Assembly: GCF_003259175.1 (NCBI RefSeq)
Contig: NZ_QGOK01000008.1
Location: 121,091 to 185,090, forward strand
DNA length: 64,000 nt
DNA from: Marinomonas shanghaiensis
GTDB taxonomy: Bacteria > Pseudomonadota > Gammaproteobacteria > Pseudomonadales > Marinomonadaceae
Direction of reading: 5' to 3'
The position numbers were made by a program, and so were the translations under genes. This document shows, one piece after another, positions 19,301 through 27,993 of the stretch. Position 1 is the stretch's first letter; every line of letters starts with the position of its first letter. A model generated the notes under the pieces. That model did no database searches and was not told the origin of the DNA. It saw only the letters and a list, made by a program, of their open reading frames with translations.

Positions 19301-19476
19301 TCAACCGTTTCGGCAGAAGCACCTGAATAGGTCGCCGAAATACTAATGGTTGGTGGTGCCACGTTTGGGTATTGAGCAATCGGCAGGTTCAAAATGGACG
19401 CAAGGCCTGCCAACATGATCGCGATGGAAATAACCCATGCGAAAACCGGACGATTGATAAAAAACTTTGCAAACAT
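16348..19476 (-). CDS. RND multidrug efflux transporter (HAE1/AcrB family)
   Basis: This 1042-residue, 12-membrane-segment inner-membrane pump has the standard length. It starts MFAKFFINRPVFAWVISI and carries the proton-relay aspartates in GLLVDDAIVVVENV (transmembrane helix 4) and the lysine in SSKNAILIVEFAE (helix 10). PSGFLPTEDQGRVM and GQNAGMAFVALKDW are typical of AcrB/MexB porter domains. It takes drugs or other amphiphiles from the periplasm and inner-membrane leaflet, driven by proton motive force. The adaptor gene lies 3 bp upstream on the same strand. No outer-membrane TolC-type gene is adjacent, so the channel must be encoded elsewhere. A divergent TetR gene probably regulates it. 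Confidence 0.95.
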   Translation of the reverse strand: MFAKFFINRPVFAWVISIAIMLAGLASILNLPIAQYPNVAPPTISISATYSGASAETVENSVTQILEQQLTGLDGLLYFSSSSSSNGRTSINVTFEQGTDADIAQVQVQNKIQQITSNLPNSVQQNGVTVRKSNSDFLMVAAIYDETDRDTANDISDFLVSTVQDPVSRVNGVGSIQVFGAEYAMRIWLDPLKLASYKLMPSDVSSAISAQNTQVAAGSLGAYPVVKGQELNVTVTAQSKLQTADQFKNIILAYDDSGATVRLSDVARVELGSESYGYIPRLNGHPASGMAVMLAPGANALSTSEAVKNVLNGLSSSLPDGYKLSYPVDNTSFIRISIEEVVKTLFEAILLVVIVMFIFLQNWRATLIPAIAVPVVLLGTFGVLELFGFSINTLTMFGIVLSIGLLVDDAIVVVENVERVMEEEKLSPKEATIKSMNEITSALIGIAVVLSAVFLPMAFFSGSTGVIYRQFSITIVAAMTLSVLVALTLTPALCATFLKPNHETAKKGLGAWFNRNFDRATGKYFSGVSSIIKKPVRWMLGYGVIVAGLSGLMMTLPSGFLPTEDQGRVMVMVSLPEGAAMSRTDKVMREVESYFLEKEKSNVNAIFTISGFNFMGSGQNAGMAFVALKDWSERVGPENSASAIVGRSYGAFAGLRDARIFSLIPPSIQGLGQSSGFTFQLQATGNTDRATLLEMRDALLQNANTSPLLTGVRLGSDSEAPQLHIDIDQEKASALGLSLSDISATLSSAWAGSYVNDFVDRGRVKTVYMQGDAQYRSSPEDLQHWYVRGNDNTMTPFSAFAKSEWTYGPKSLTRFNGLASYEIQGSGADGVSSGAAMDELQRISDDLPTGVTGAWSGLSYQERLSSGQTQILYAISILVVFLCLAALYESWTVPFSVILVIPLGVIGSAAAAHLRGLENDVYFQVALLTTIGLSSKNAILIVEFAEAAYRRGLNVWDAAAQAARLRLRPIIMTSMAFMVGTLPLALSSGAGANSRISIGSGIVGGTLTATVLAIFFVPLFFVVVRRIFPKRPDGLVESKDID

Positions 19477-19479
19477 AGA

Positions 19480-20670
19480 TTAGTTCCCTTGGGCTGAAGA
19501 GCCATTCGCATTGTCGGCAACAATCGCGCCTGTCTGACTATCACGCTTCATATTTACCGTGGTCACTTCACTTCCTGATCTGATTTTTAGCGATCCTTCC
19601 ACAACGACCTTATCACCCGCTTTAATGCCATCCGTGACCAACCACTGATTATCAACTGTTCTTTCAACTGTCAAAATTCGGCTTTCTATTACGTTGTCAG
19701 CATTCACCACGTACGCGATAGGATTGCCTTTTACGTCTCTAGAAACACCCTGCTGTGGCACCAAAAGTGCCGCATTGTGTGTTAATTCATGAATCAAACC
19801 ACGTACAAACATACCAGGCAGTAACAAGTTGTCTGGGTTAGGAAACTCGGCTCTTAACGTTACACTGCCTGTTGACTCATCCACACTCACTTCTCGTGCT
19901 TTTAAGGTGCCTTGATCTTGATATTTGGTGCCGTCTTCTAACAGCAACGCAACCTTGTTAGATCCCTTTTCAACATCGTCTAATGCCAAAAAAGTACGCT
20001 GTTTAAGCTGATCCAAACTGGTTTGCGCCAAATCAACAAAGATAGGATCCAGTGAGCGCACTGTTGTCATAACCGTTGCTTGACTGCCTGTTACCAAGGC
20101 GCCAACGGTTACCTGTGAAATACCGATGCGGCCATCAATAGGTGAACGAATTTTGGTGTAATCTAAATTGATTTTGGCACTTTCTAGTGCCGCTTCTGAA
20201 CCTTTTTGTTTGGCTTTTGCTTCTAAAAAGGCCACTTGTGCATCGTCAAGATCTTGCTGAGATACGTTATTTTGCTTACGTAATTGTGTGTAACGCTCGT
20301 ATTTTAGCTGTGCCGATTTTAGGCTGGCATTCGCAGATTCTAAATCAGCCTGAGCTTGCTTGTAGGAAGAAATGTAAGTGGAATCATCCAGCTCATAAAG
20401 CAAATCACCCGTCTTTACATCCTGACCTTCTTCAAAGAAACGCTTTTTTACGATTCCCCCCACTTGTGGACGAATTTCCGCAACCAAGCTAGACGTGGTT
20501 CGACCTGGCAATTCCGTAATTAAATCTACCTTTTGGGGTTCGATGGTGACAACACCCACTTGAACTTTCGGTGCAGATGGCGCAGCAGCAGACTTAGGTG
20601 CCTCCTCCTGACAACCAGCTAACAATAGAACAAGCAGCATACTTGAAGCATATTTAAATCTAGACAACAT
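19480..20670 (-). CDS. RND efflux periplasmic adaptor (membrane fusion lipoprotein, AcrA family)
   Basis: This protein of about 396 residues bridges the RND pump and an outer-membrane channel. It begins with a lipoprotein signal ending LLLAGC, with lipidated Cys20. The lipoyl/barrel-sandwich halves are at RTTSSLVAEIRPQVGGIV and SPIDGRIGISQVTVGALV, flanking a helical hairpin rich in Gln, Glu and Ala. A beta-barrel and a membrane-proximal domain complete it. The ATG at 20670 is preferred to the in-frame ATG at 20694, because AAGGAAG lies ten bases before the former and nothing suitable precedes the latter. It is co-transcribed with the pump gene 3 bp downstream. Confidence 0.93.
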   Translation of the reverse strand: MLSRFKYASSMLLVLLLAGCQEEAPKSAAAPSAPKVQVGVVTIEPQKVDLITELPGRTTSSLVAEIRPQVGGIVKKRFFEEGQDVKTGDLLYELDDSTYISSYKQAQADLESANASLKSAQLKYERYTQLRKQNNVSQQDLDDAQVAFLEAKAKQKGSEAALESAKINLDYTKIRSPIDGRIGISQVTVGALVTGSQATVMTTVRSLDPIFVDLAQTSLDQLKQRTFLALDDVEKGSNKVALLLEDGTKYQDQGTLKAREVSVDESTGSVTLRAEFPNPDNLLLPGMFVRGLIHELTHNAALLVPQQGVSRDVKGNPIAYVVNADNVIESRILTVERTVDNQWLVTDGIKAGDKVVVEGSLKIRSGSEVTTVNMKRDSQTGAIVADNANGSSAQGN

Positions 20671-20697
20671 TGAGGAGACTTCCTTTTGAAACATTGA

Positions 20698-20709
20698 GAA
20701 TGATCATTC
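20698..20709. promoter_or_regulatory. Candidate TetR-family operator between efflux genes and regulator
   Basis: GAATGATCATTC is a perfect 12-bp palindrome. It lies 28 bp upstream of the adaptor ATG and 55 bp upstream of the TetR-family gene, where a divergent operator would be expected. Assignment to this regulator is inference. Confidence 0.45.
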
Positions 20710-20763
20710 ACTAGCACTATAATATAAGCCATGTACCTAATATATGACAAAACGTGCAAATAA

Positions 20764-21342
20764 ATGAGAACTAATAAATTACCCTATGACAGCGCTCAAC
20801 GGAAACAATGCATTATTGATGCCATGGAACAACACGCACTAACAAAGGGCTTCCATAAAGCAAGTATGAGCGAAATCGCCAAATCGGCAGGATTAAGTGT
20901 AGGGCAAATTTACCGCTATTTTGCCCACAAAGACGACATTATTCGTGAGCTGGTGGAGCAGTTTACACAAAAAAGATTACAGTTTATGGCCTCTTTTCTA
21001 GATAAAAAAGATTGGTTAGACCGTCATTTTTCTGAAGAAAACCTAGAAACTCATAACATGAGAGTGATGCATGCAGAAATTCAAGCGGAAGCCACTCGAA
21101 ACCCTGTCATTGCTGAAATCCATATAGAATCTCACAGCCGCTTACAAGACAGAGCCGTAGGAATTTTACAATCACGCTATCCAACCATAACCAAAAGTGA
21201 GGCCATAGCACGAATTGAAATGCTCGTAACACTGACAGAAGGATTACTGGTTCGCTGGGATTTCCAAACGAGACCTTTCAATGAAGAGACACAACAAATT
21301 TATCGTCAAACATTGGACATCATTCTGCCCGATAGCATTTAA
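20764..21342 (+). CDS. TetR/AcrR-family transcriptional regulator
   Basis: This 192-residue protein has an N-terminal TetR helix-turn-helix at about residues 14-60 (KASMSEIAKSAGLSVGQIYRYFAHKDDII) and an all-helical ligand-binding part. It is divergent from the RND pump genes with a short shared promoter region holding a palindrome. The likely role is a repressor of the pump, released by a pump substrate; that is inference from layout, as with acrR-acrAB. Its stop lies 4 bp from the stop of the convergent EamA-type gene. Confidence 0.88.
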   Translation: MRTNKLPYDSAQRKQCIIDAMEQHALTKGFHKASMSEIAKSAGLSVGQIYRYFAHKDDIIRELVEQFTQKRLQFMASFLDKKDWLDRHFSEENLETHNMRVMHAEIQAEATRNPVIAEIHIESHSRLQDRAVGILQSRYPTITKSEAIARIEMLVTLTEGLLVRWDFQTRPFNEETQQIYRQTLDIILPDSI

Positions 21343-21346
21343 TGAA

Positions 21347-22243
21347 TCATAACGAATAAGATCGCTTGGGTTTAAATATGGCTCTAATTTGTGGCCAACG
21401 GCTCACTATCATGGCAATAAAGATCAATAAACAACCAATTATCTGACCTGCCCCCATAGACTCACTAAACCAAAATACCGCAAAAATAGCGGTCCACACA
21501 GGCTCTAAATTCATAATCACCGCAGCATGACTAACGGGCGTCAAACTCATCCCGTAAGTCTGCAATAAAAAGCGTAAACTACTGGCAATCAGGGTGCTGG
21601 CTAAAAACCAGCCAGCGACTTCTATACTGATACTGTGCGGTAAGGTTTCCGTTAATAAAGAAAGAAACAGTAGTAAACACCCTGCCACACTTAATTGAAT
21701 GGCCGTCAAAACTAAAGCGTGCATGCGCATCGAAAATCGCGACAACAAATTTAATTGCAACGCTGATCCTAAAGCAGCACCTAAAAAGTACACATGAGCA
21801 AACTCAAAATCCAAACCGTTGTTGAGCGCCAGAAAACCAAGCCCTAACACTGCAATAGGTAAAGCAATCCAAATGCTTAAAGCGGGTCTTGCACCGAACA
21901 TGAATCGTGCAACCACGGGAACAAGCACCACTCCTAGGCTGGTAATAAAAGCACCCACACCAAGATTAGATCCTTGATCCAATCCCGTTACCCAAAACAT
22001 CATGGTAATGCCCATGACCATGCCGACTAAACTGGCCTGCTTGACATCTTGCCAATCTAAACCGCGAAAATACTTCTGGCCTGCGAGAAACAACACAAAA
22101 CCCGCAATAATAAAACGCACCCCCATAAAGAATAGAGGCGGCAAACCGGCCAATGCTTCCTTCGAAAATATCCAGCCAAAACCGGCAAGAATGGTAACAA
22201 ACACCAAAATAAGCTCAGCTTTTACATGAGTAACCTGTTTCAA
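21347..22243 (-). CDS. EamA-family (DMT superfamily) transporter
   Basis: This 298-residue membrane protein has ten predicted hydrophobic segments in two repeated halves, as in EamA/RhaT-type metabolite exporters. It begins ELILVFVTILAGFGWIFSKEALAGLPPLFFMGVRF and the second half contains SHAAVIMNLEPVWTAIFAVFWFSE, both typical of the fold. Family members move amino acids, nucleosides or other small metabolites, mostly outward; the substrate cannot be predicted. A terminator hairpin at 22287 separates it from the upstream antiporter gene. Confidence 0.87.
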   Translation of the reverse strand: MKQVTHVKAELILVFVTILAGFGWIFSKEALAGLPPLFFMGVRFIIAGFVLFLAGQKYFRGLDWQDVKQASLVGMVMGITMMFWVTGLDQGSNLGVGAFITSLGVVLVPVVARFMFGARPALSIWIALPIAVLGLGFLALNNGLDFEFAHVYFLGAALGSALQLNLLSRFSMRMHALVLTAIQLSVAGCLLLFLSLLTETLPHSISIEVAGWFLASTLIASSLRFLLQTYGMSLTPVSHAAVIMNLEPVWTAIFAVFWFSESMGAGQIIGCLLIFIAMIVSRWPQIRAIFKPKRSYSL

Positions 22244-22286
22244 AAATTTTCCTTATAAAATAAAACGTATTAACACAGCACAAAAA

Positions 22287-22326
22287 AGCCCACCCATCCA
22301 GCGCAATAGGGCTAGATGGGTGGGCT
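22287..22326 (-). terminator. Rho-independent terminator after the NhaC-family gene
   Basis: On the minus strand AGCCCACCCATC (22326-22315) pairs with GATGGGTGGGCT (22298-22287) and is followed by a T-run. The stem is 12 bp with a 16-base loop. It ends transcription of the antiporter gene at 22348. Confidence 0.88.
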
Positions 22327-22347
22327 CTGAAAGGAATTATTTACTGT

Positions 22348-23670
22348 TTACTGATGTCTATTTTGCGCTTTTGGCCACGCAATCACGATAGAAATCAAAG
22401 CCGCTACAGCCAGTAACCAGCTGTATTGAACATAACCAATCAAAGCAAATGGTGAGACAGCCGCTAAAGAAGAGGCTAACAGTATTTGCGCACCGTAAGG
22501 CAATATCCCCTGTACTACACAGGAAAAAATATCCAGTAAACTGGCACTGCGTCTCGGATCAACATTGTAACGTTCAGCGATATTTTTTGCGACTGAACCA
22601 TTGATAAGAATAGACACGGTATTATTTGCCGTACATAAATTGGTTAATGCAACGGCCGCACTGATACTCAACTCTCCGGCTCGGGTTGACCCTGCTTTGG
22701 CACCTAAAGCGCGACTAATACGTTCAATCGCCCCCACTAACCATGCTAGGCCACCTTGAGATTTCATTAAAGCAGCAAGACCACCAATTAATAAAGAAAG
22801 AATCAGAATTTCCTGCATGCCAGTGTAACCAGCATAAATATCAGTAGACCAAGACGCCACTGTATAATCGGCCTCCATAGTCAAACCAATCACACCCGCC
22901 AAGATAATACCGCTAAACAAAACCAACATGACGTTCACGCCAGCAATGGCTAAGCCCAGTACCACAACATAAGGCAGAACTCGAATGAGATCATAATCTT
23001 GAATATCAGCGATCTGAGCATGACTGCCTTGGAAAAATAACCACACTAATGTTACCAAGGCTGCAGGCAAAGCAATCTTAAAATTCATGCGGAATTTATC
23101 ACGCATGTCACAACCTTGCGTTCTAGTGGCCGCGATGGTGGTGTCTGAAATAATCGACAAGTTATCACCAAACATAGCACCGCCAATCACAGTACCAACC
23201 GTCAGTAATAGGGGCAAATCTGCCGCCTCCGCAACACCAATCGCGATGGGAGCAATCGCAGCGATGGTTCCCATGGATGTCCCCATCGAGGTCGCCACAA
23301 ACGCGGTAATCACAAATAAGCCCGGTAACAATAAGGCTGGTGGCACAACACTCAAACCAAAGTTTACAGTCGCATCCACCCCACCAACACTTTTTGCGAC
23401 ACTGGCAAAAGCACCCGCCAGCAAATAAATCAGGATCATTGTAATGATGGTGTTATCACCCACGCCATTGATAAAGGTTTCAATGCGCTGATTAAAATGC
23501 CCTTTACCCAATAAAATAGCCAAGGCTATCGCAGGCAAAATCGCGACCGGGGCAGAGATCTGATAGAAGGCAAAGTCTACACCTTCGGACTGATACCAAA
23601 GGCCACTACCAACAAAAAGCACAAGAAAAAGTAACAGAGGCAAAAGTGCCAGAGGAGATTTAGAAGTCAT
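22348..23670 (-). CDS. nhaC: Na+/H+ antiporter, NhaC family
   Basis: This 440-residue inner-membrane protein has about eleven to twelve membrane segments. The family-typical ATSMGTSMGTIAAIAPIAIG, GGAMFGDNLSIISDTTIAA and LTNLCTANNTVSILINGSVAKNIAERY segments are present. NhaC proteins exchange sodium for protons, and some relatives exchange organic substrates such as malate and lactate. In a marine organism sodium extrusion is the simplest reading. The gene stands alone, flanked by terminators. The symbol is given at family level. Confidence 0.82.
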   Translation of the reverse strand: MTSKSPLALLPLLLFLVLFVGSGLWYQSEGVDFAFYQISAPVAILPAIALAILLGKGHFNQRIETFINGVGDNTIITMILIYLLAGAFASVAKSVGGVDATVNFGLSVVPPALLLPGLFVITAFVATSMGTSMGTIAAIAPIAIGVAEAADLPLLLTVGTVIGGAMFGDNLSIISDTTIAATRTQGCDMRDKFRMNFKIALPAALVTLVWLFFQGSHAQIADIQDYDLIRVLPYVVVLGLAIAGVNVMLVLFSGIILAGVIGLTMEADYTVASWSTDIYAGYTGMQEILILSLLIGGLAALMKSQGGLAWLVGAIERISRALGAKAGSTRAGELSISAAVALTNLCTANNTVSILINGSVAKNIAERYNVDPRRSASLLDIFSCVVQGILPYGAQILLASSLAAVSPFALIGYVQYSWLLAVAALISIVIAWPKAQNRHQ

Positions 23671-23859
23671 ATCGTCTGAGGATTCCAGATTGAGTTAGCC
23701 CTGCGACTTGTGATCTTAGGGGAGAAGGCGCGAATGATAGTAAAAAGTCGTGCATGAGACTAATAATAAATCGCGATGTCGTTGTTACCAAACATTATAA
23801 CAAAAAAGATAAAATCATAAATCCTTTATATCAAATAGATATATGTTTTCAATGTAAAA

Positions 23860-23905
23860 AGCCCAGCATCCATCAGCCATTAATCTGACCAATTTTCGCT
23901 GGGCT
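23860..23905 (-). terminator. Terminator after glucose dehydrogenase gene
   Basis: On the minus strand AGCCCAGC (23905-23898) pairs with GCTGGGCT (23867-23860), followed by TTTTT. The 8-bp GC-rich stem has a 30-base loop, longer than usual, so confidence is moderate. Confidence 0.6.
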
Positions 23906-23956
23906 GGGTCGCAATCAAATATATCTAACGATACAAAAAGAGTAACAACGCAAACG

Positions 23957-26296
23957 CTATTTTTTCAGTTTGTAGGCCACCACATAGTCACCAATGGTGG
24001 TGCCAATCGAACCGTGTCCACCAGCCACTTGAACGACCATTTGCTCTCCCTTACTGTTTAGGTAGGTCATTGGGGTCGCTTGCCCGCCAGCGGGTAAGCG
24101 CCCCTTCCATAACTCTTCGCCAGTAGACATGTCATACGCTCTTAGGTAGTTATCAACCGCTGCGGCCATAAAGACAACGCCACCGTCAGTTATAACGGGA
24201 CCACCAATGCCGGGCATGCCCATTTCTATAGGCAGCTTCAATGGTGTCATGTCTTCAATCGTGCCATTTTTATGCTGCCAAACTGTTTTACCTGTTTTCA
24301 AATCAACGCCAGCAACATAGCCCCAAGGCGGTTGCTGACAGGGAACCCCCAAAGGCGATAAAAAAGGTTTTAATTCCACAGCATAGTCAGCGCCTTCATT
24401 GGAATTAACGCCCTGTTCGCCTTTATTGGCATCCGTCAAATCCGCACCTTCTCTTGGCACCAAAGTTGATGTAAACGCGAGATACAAAGGCATACCAAAC
24501 ATTTGTTGACGTTTTGGATCCACCGCAATGCTGCCCCAGTTAAATACACCAAAGTTGCCGGGGTACACAATCGAGCCTTGCTCAGAGGGTGGCGTATAGC
24601 GTCCCTCATAGCGCAATTGCTTGAACTGAATACGACACATTAGTTGATCCAAGGGGGTCGCGCCCCACATGTCGGCTTCCGTCAACTTAGCAGGCTTAAA
24701 GGATAACGCAGAGGTTGGTTGGGTTTTCGCCGCATAATCGCCAGGAATGGTTCCCTGTGGAGCGGGTTCTTCGGTAATAGGGAAAATAGGCTCACCGGTT
24801 CTCCTATTCAATACGTACACATCGCCCTGTTTCGTCGGCACAACCAAAGCAGGTTGTGTTCCTGTTGACGTTTCAAGATCCAACAAAGCCGGTTGCGCTG
24901 GCGTGTCCATATCCCATAAATCATGATGAACAAACTGTTGTACCCAAGCAACCTGGCCTGTTTCTAGACTTAAGGCAACAACGGAAGTCGCGTATTTTTC
25001 TTCCGCAGGACTGCGGTACATGCCAAGCTGATCTGGAGTGCGATTGCCCATGGGAAAATACGCCAAGCCTAGGGCCTCATCTGCGCTGGCAACAGACCAA
25101 CTATTTGGCGAGCTTGTCGCGTAGGTTTCATCAGGCCCAATTGGCGTTGTATCATCAGGGTGACCGGAATCCCAATTCCATTTCAATTCACCGGTTTTCA
25201 CATCGTAAGCGCGAATCACGCCAGACGGTGAATTCACATCATAGTTATCGTTCACTGACCCTGAAACAATCACCACGCCACCAGCAACCAAAGGTGGTGA
25301 AGTGGAATAGTAATACCCAGACTGTTTAAACGGCATATTGTGCATTAAATCCAGTTCACCATTTTCTGCAAAATTTGCACAACGAGCCCCAGTGGTTGGA
25401 TCTATCGCCACTAAACGCGCATCAGACGTTGGCAAGAACAGCTGCGCATCACACTGCATACTGGCTAAGCTTTGCGCAGGCACAGACGCTTTTTCAACCG
25501 GCGGTAATGTTGCTGTATTAGACGGCGGTAAATAAGACACCCCACGACAAGTCTGATGCTGTCGTTGGCTTTCAGCAGGCACTTTCGCATCATACACCCA
25601 TTGCTCTTGCCCTGTATCCGCATCCAATGCGACAACCCAGTTATGTGGCGTACACACATAAAGTGCATTGCCCAGCTTTAAAGGAGTCGCTTCGTAAGTG
25701 GTCTCACCCACATCTTTTGGGCCTTTTTTGTCGCCCGTTTGATACTGCCAAGCCAATTGCAACTGCGCCGCATTATCCGGTGTAATCTGCGCTAACGGAG
25801 AAAATCGTTGACCTAAATTACTGCGGCCGTAGGCGTCCCAATCACTCTGAGCAACATCGCCGATGTCAGCGTCGGGGACGCTCACAGAACGCGTCATTTT
25901 ACCTTCCAGCGTGGTTGGTGATGCCATAAATAAAGGCGATAAGGTCACCAAAGCGGTTGCCAGCCAAACAGGAAATAAAAATCGACTGCCGCCACGGTGT
26001 TTAAAATACGCGATGAGAATAAGTGGAACGGCAAGCACCAAGAAAAGCCCCATTCGCGTTGCAAGAGGCCACCAACTTAAGCCTGATTCCATAATTGACC
26101 AAACTAAGGTGCCAATTAAAAATAAAGCATATAGAAAATTCGCTACTTTACTGCGCTTTGTTAACAGCCCAGCAACAGCAATAAGGGCCACACCAGCCAC
26201 CACGTAATAAAGGCTGCCATCAAGTGACACCAGCCAACCACCACCCAGAAGCAATACCAGGCCAATGGCAAAAAAGAGTACCGAGAGAGCAATCAT
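23957..26296 (-). CDS. gcd: Membrane-bound PQQ-dependent glucose dehydrogenase
   Basis: This protein of about 779 residues oxidises aldoses such as D-glucose to the lactone in the periplasm and passes electrons to ubiquinone. Five N-terminal membrane segments (about residues 1-125) anchor an eight-bladed quinoprotein domain. Key segments are DWDAYGRSNLGQRFSPL, TPHNWVVALDADTG, HHDLWDMDTPAQPAL, ADMWGATPLDQLMCRI, RYEGRYTPPSEQGS, NYLRAYDMSTGEELWKGRLPAGGQATPMTY and GGHGSIGTTIGDY. These are as I recall for enterobacterial Gcd. ATG 26296 is preferred over a TTG at 26305, because AAGGAA lies nine bases before it. PQQ synthesis genes are not in the window. Confidence 0.93.
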   Translation of the reverse strand: MIALSVLFFAIGLVLLLGGGWLVSLDGSLYYVVAGVALIAVAGLLTKRSKVANFLYALFLIGTLVWSIMESGLSWWPLATRMGLFLVLAVPLILIAYFKHRGGSRFLFPVWLATALVTLSPLFMASPTTLEGKMTRSVSVPDADIGDVAQSDWDAYGRSNLGQRFSPLAQITPDNAAQLQLAWQYQTGDKKGPKDVGETTYEATPLKLGNALYVCTPHNWVVALDADTGQEQWVYDAKVPAESQRQHQTCRGVSYLPPSNTATLPPVEKASVPAQSLASMQCDAQLFLPTSDARLVAIDPTTGARCANFAENGELDLMHNMPFKQSGYYYSTSPPLVAGGVVIVSGSVNDNYDVNSPSGVIRAYDVKTGELKWNWDSGHPDDTTPIGPDETYATSSPNSWSVASADEALGLAYFPMGNRTPDQLGMYRSPAEEKYATSVVALSLETGQVAWVQQFVHHDLWDMDTPAQPALLDLETSTGTQPALVVPTKQGDVYVLNRRTGEPIFPITEEPAPQGTIPGDYAAKTQPTSALSFKPAKLTEADMWGATPLDQLMCRIQFKQLRYEGRYTPPSEQGSIVYPGNFGVFNWGSIAVDPKRQQMFGMPLYLAFTSTLVPREGADLTDANKGEQGVNSNEGADYAVELKPFLSPLGVPCQQPPWGYVAGVDLKTGKTVWQHKNGTIEDMTPLKLPIEMGMPGIGGPVITDGGVVFMAAAVDNYLRAYDMSTGEELWKGRLPAGGQATPMTYLNSKGEQMVVQVAGGHGSIGTTIGDYVVAYKLKK

Positions 26297-26471
26297 AGGA
26301 CACAATTCCTTCGTGTTTACATTCGTTTTCGTTCATAAAAAATAGCAAAAAGGCCGTTAAACAGCCGTGCCGCTACTTAATTACCATAAATGATTACAAC
26401 TCAAAGGAAAAGCATCGCGTACAAAATGACAAAATAGACTCTTTTTTTACATATTTATCCCACTATCCGTC

Positions 26472-27665
26472 TCAATCCTTGATCACATCATAACCATACA
26501 CGGCATCTAATTTAGATTGAATAACAGTAGGAACAAAGCGACCAGCGGCTTGCAGTGCTTTTAATTTCATCTTCCCAAGCACACCGCCGTGCATATGGTA
26601 TAAACCAGCATTGGCTTTTGACATTTGCTGAATGGCAGTCGCTCTGGGTTTGCGTAAACGCTCATATTGAGGCAAGGCATCATTCAAGCGGTGGCGAAAC
26701 AGGCACTTTGCTAACACATAACCATCTTCGATCGCCATCGCCGCGCCTTGCGCCATAAAAGGCAACATTGGGTGGCAGGCATCCCCCAATAAAACCACTC
26801 GTCCTTGGTGCCATGTTGGCAATGCCTCACGTCCATTTAACGCCCACAAAAACGTGCTGCGTGCTGATTGAATTAACTCACTCACTTCAGGATGCCAATC
26901 AGCAAACGCTCGTTTTAATTCATCGACATTGCCTTCTTCGCGCCATGACTCAGACAACCAATCGCTACGTTCTTCCACAGCAACAAAATTCACGTAATCG
27001 CCACCACGTAAGTAATAACTGACAAAATGACGTCCTGGTCCCACCCACACACAGGCATCGGGCTTCACATCCACTGTCAGATCACTCACTGGAATCACTC
27101 CGCGCCAAGCAACTTGCCCCATAAAGGTTGGGCGTTCTTGCCCTAACATTTGCTCGCGTATTTTTGAACGAATCCCATCCGCGCCAATCAACAAATCAGC
27201 ACGAAACTCACGACCATCTTCGAGCAGCAAACTGACTTGTTGATGTTCGGGGTCCTCGTAATAACGCACCACCTCGGCATTTAGCACCAAGGACACATCC
27301 GCTTGCAGACACGCTTCCACAAGAACTCGATGTAAATCAGCACGATGTAAGTGCCAATAGGGCGCGCCATAACGACTTTCAGCCACAGCGCCTAAAGGCG
27401 ATTTGAGATAGTATTCCCCCGTTTTATAGTCACGGATTGCCGCATGTTCCGGCACAAAAGCAAAGGGCCGCAGCTCTGCCTCTACCCCCAAATGTTGCAA
27501 CACTTTTAAGGCGTTTGGACTCACCTGCAAACCTGCCCCCACTTCACTGAGCGTAGCGGCCTGTTCACATACCACCACTTGAATGCCCTGCCGAGCAAGA
27601 GCCAATGCAGCACACAAACCACCAATCCCCGCCCCAGCGATCACAACATGACTCAGCTGATCCAC
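26472..27665 (-). CDS. FAD-dependent monooxygenase, salicylate-hydroxylase-like
   Basis: This 397-residue class A flavoprotein hydroxylase has GAGIGG at 11-16 binding FAD, the DG motif GADGIRSKIR at 161-170 and the GD motif LLGDACHPM with G294/D295. The family oxidises aromatic acids with NAD(P)H and O2; close types include salicylate 1-hydroxylase and 3-hydroxybenzoate 6-hydroxylase. No ring-cleavage or other aromatic pathway gene is adjacent, so the substrate remains open. Upstream sequence is divergent to the amidoligase operon. Confidence 0.85.
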   Translation of the reverse strand: MDQLSHVVIAGAGIGGLCAALALARQGIQVVVCEQAATLSEVGAGLQVSPNALKVLQHLGVEAELRPFAFVPEHAAIRDYKTGEYYLKSPLGAVAESRYGAPYWHLHRADLHRVLVEACLQADVSLVLNAEVVRYYEDPEHQQVSLLLEDGREFRADLLIGADGIRSKIREQMLGQERPTFMGQVAWRGVIPVSDLTVDVKPDACVWVGPGRHFVSYYLRGGDYVNFVAVEERSDWLSESWREEGNVDELKRAFADWHPEVSELIQSARSTFLWALNGREALPTWHQGRVVLLGDACHPMLPFMAQGAAMAIEDGYVLAKCLFRHRLNDALPQYERLRKPRATAIQQMSKANAGLYHMHGGVLGKMKLKALQAAGRFVPTVIQSKLDAVYGYDVIKD

Positions 27666-27796
27666 ACACCTTTCCTTTTTATAAATAACGAATTTATACG
27701 AACGACAGGCCCATATTAGCGAATTTCAACGGGAATAAAACCGATCTGTATCACGCTTAATGAAACCTAACAGGCAAAAAAACTTTTCAAATACTA

Positions 27797-27812
27797 TGGC
27801 TCGATCCTTGCT
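27797..27812 (+). promoter_or_regulatory. Sigma-54-like promoter upstream of the ATP-grasp/transglutaminase operon
   Basis: TGGCTCGATCCTTGCT fits the -24/-12 pattern. GG (27798-27799) and GC (27810-27811) have the required ten-base spacing, and a TTGC -12 block is present. Transcription would start near 27823, leaving a leader of about 170 bases. The leader of the 27666-27993 gap holds short inverted repeats: TAGTG/CACTA (27825-27840), CCCCA/TGGGG (27902-27914) and GCACA/TGTGC (27931-27946). No activator gene is adjacent. Confidence 0.5.
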
Positions 27813-27993
27813 TTATTCCCTCAGTAGTGCGAAAACACTATGCGTGACCTACAAAAAGACAACGATATCACTGGGTCTACCCTTATAAAGTGAAGAAGTC
27901 TCCCCAATGTGGGGCGGATGCACAAAAAAAGCACACAAACATGTGCAAATTTAAAGCACCCACCTCCGGCTTGATAAAGAGAACGAGGTATAC

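Noticed and set aside
24856..25329. Long open frame opposite glucose dehydrogenase
   Set aside because: It is antisense to strongly conserved gcd codons and its translation has no recognisable domain; it is a shadow frame.
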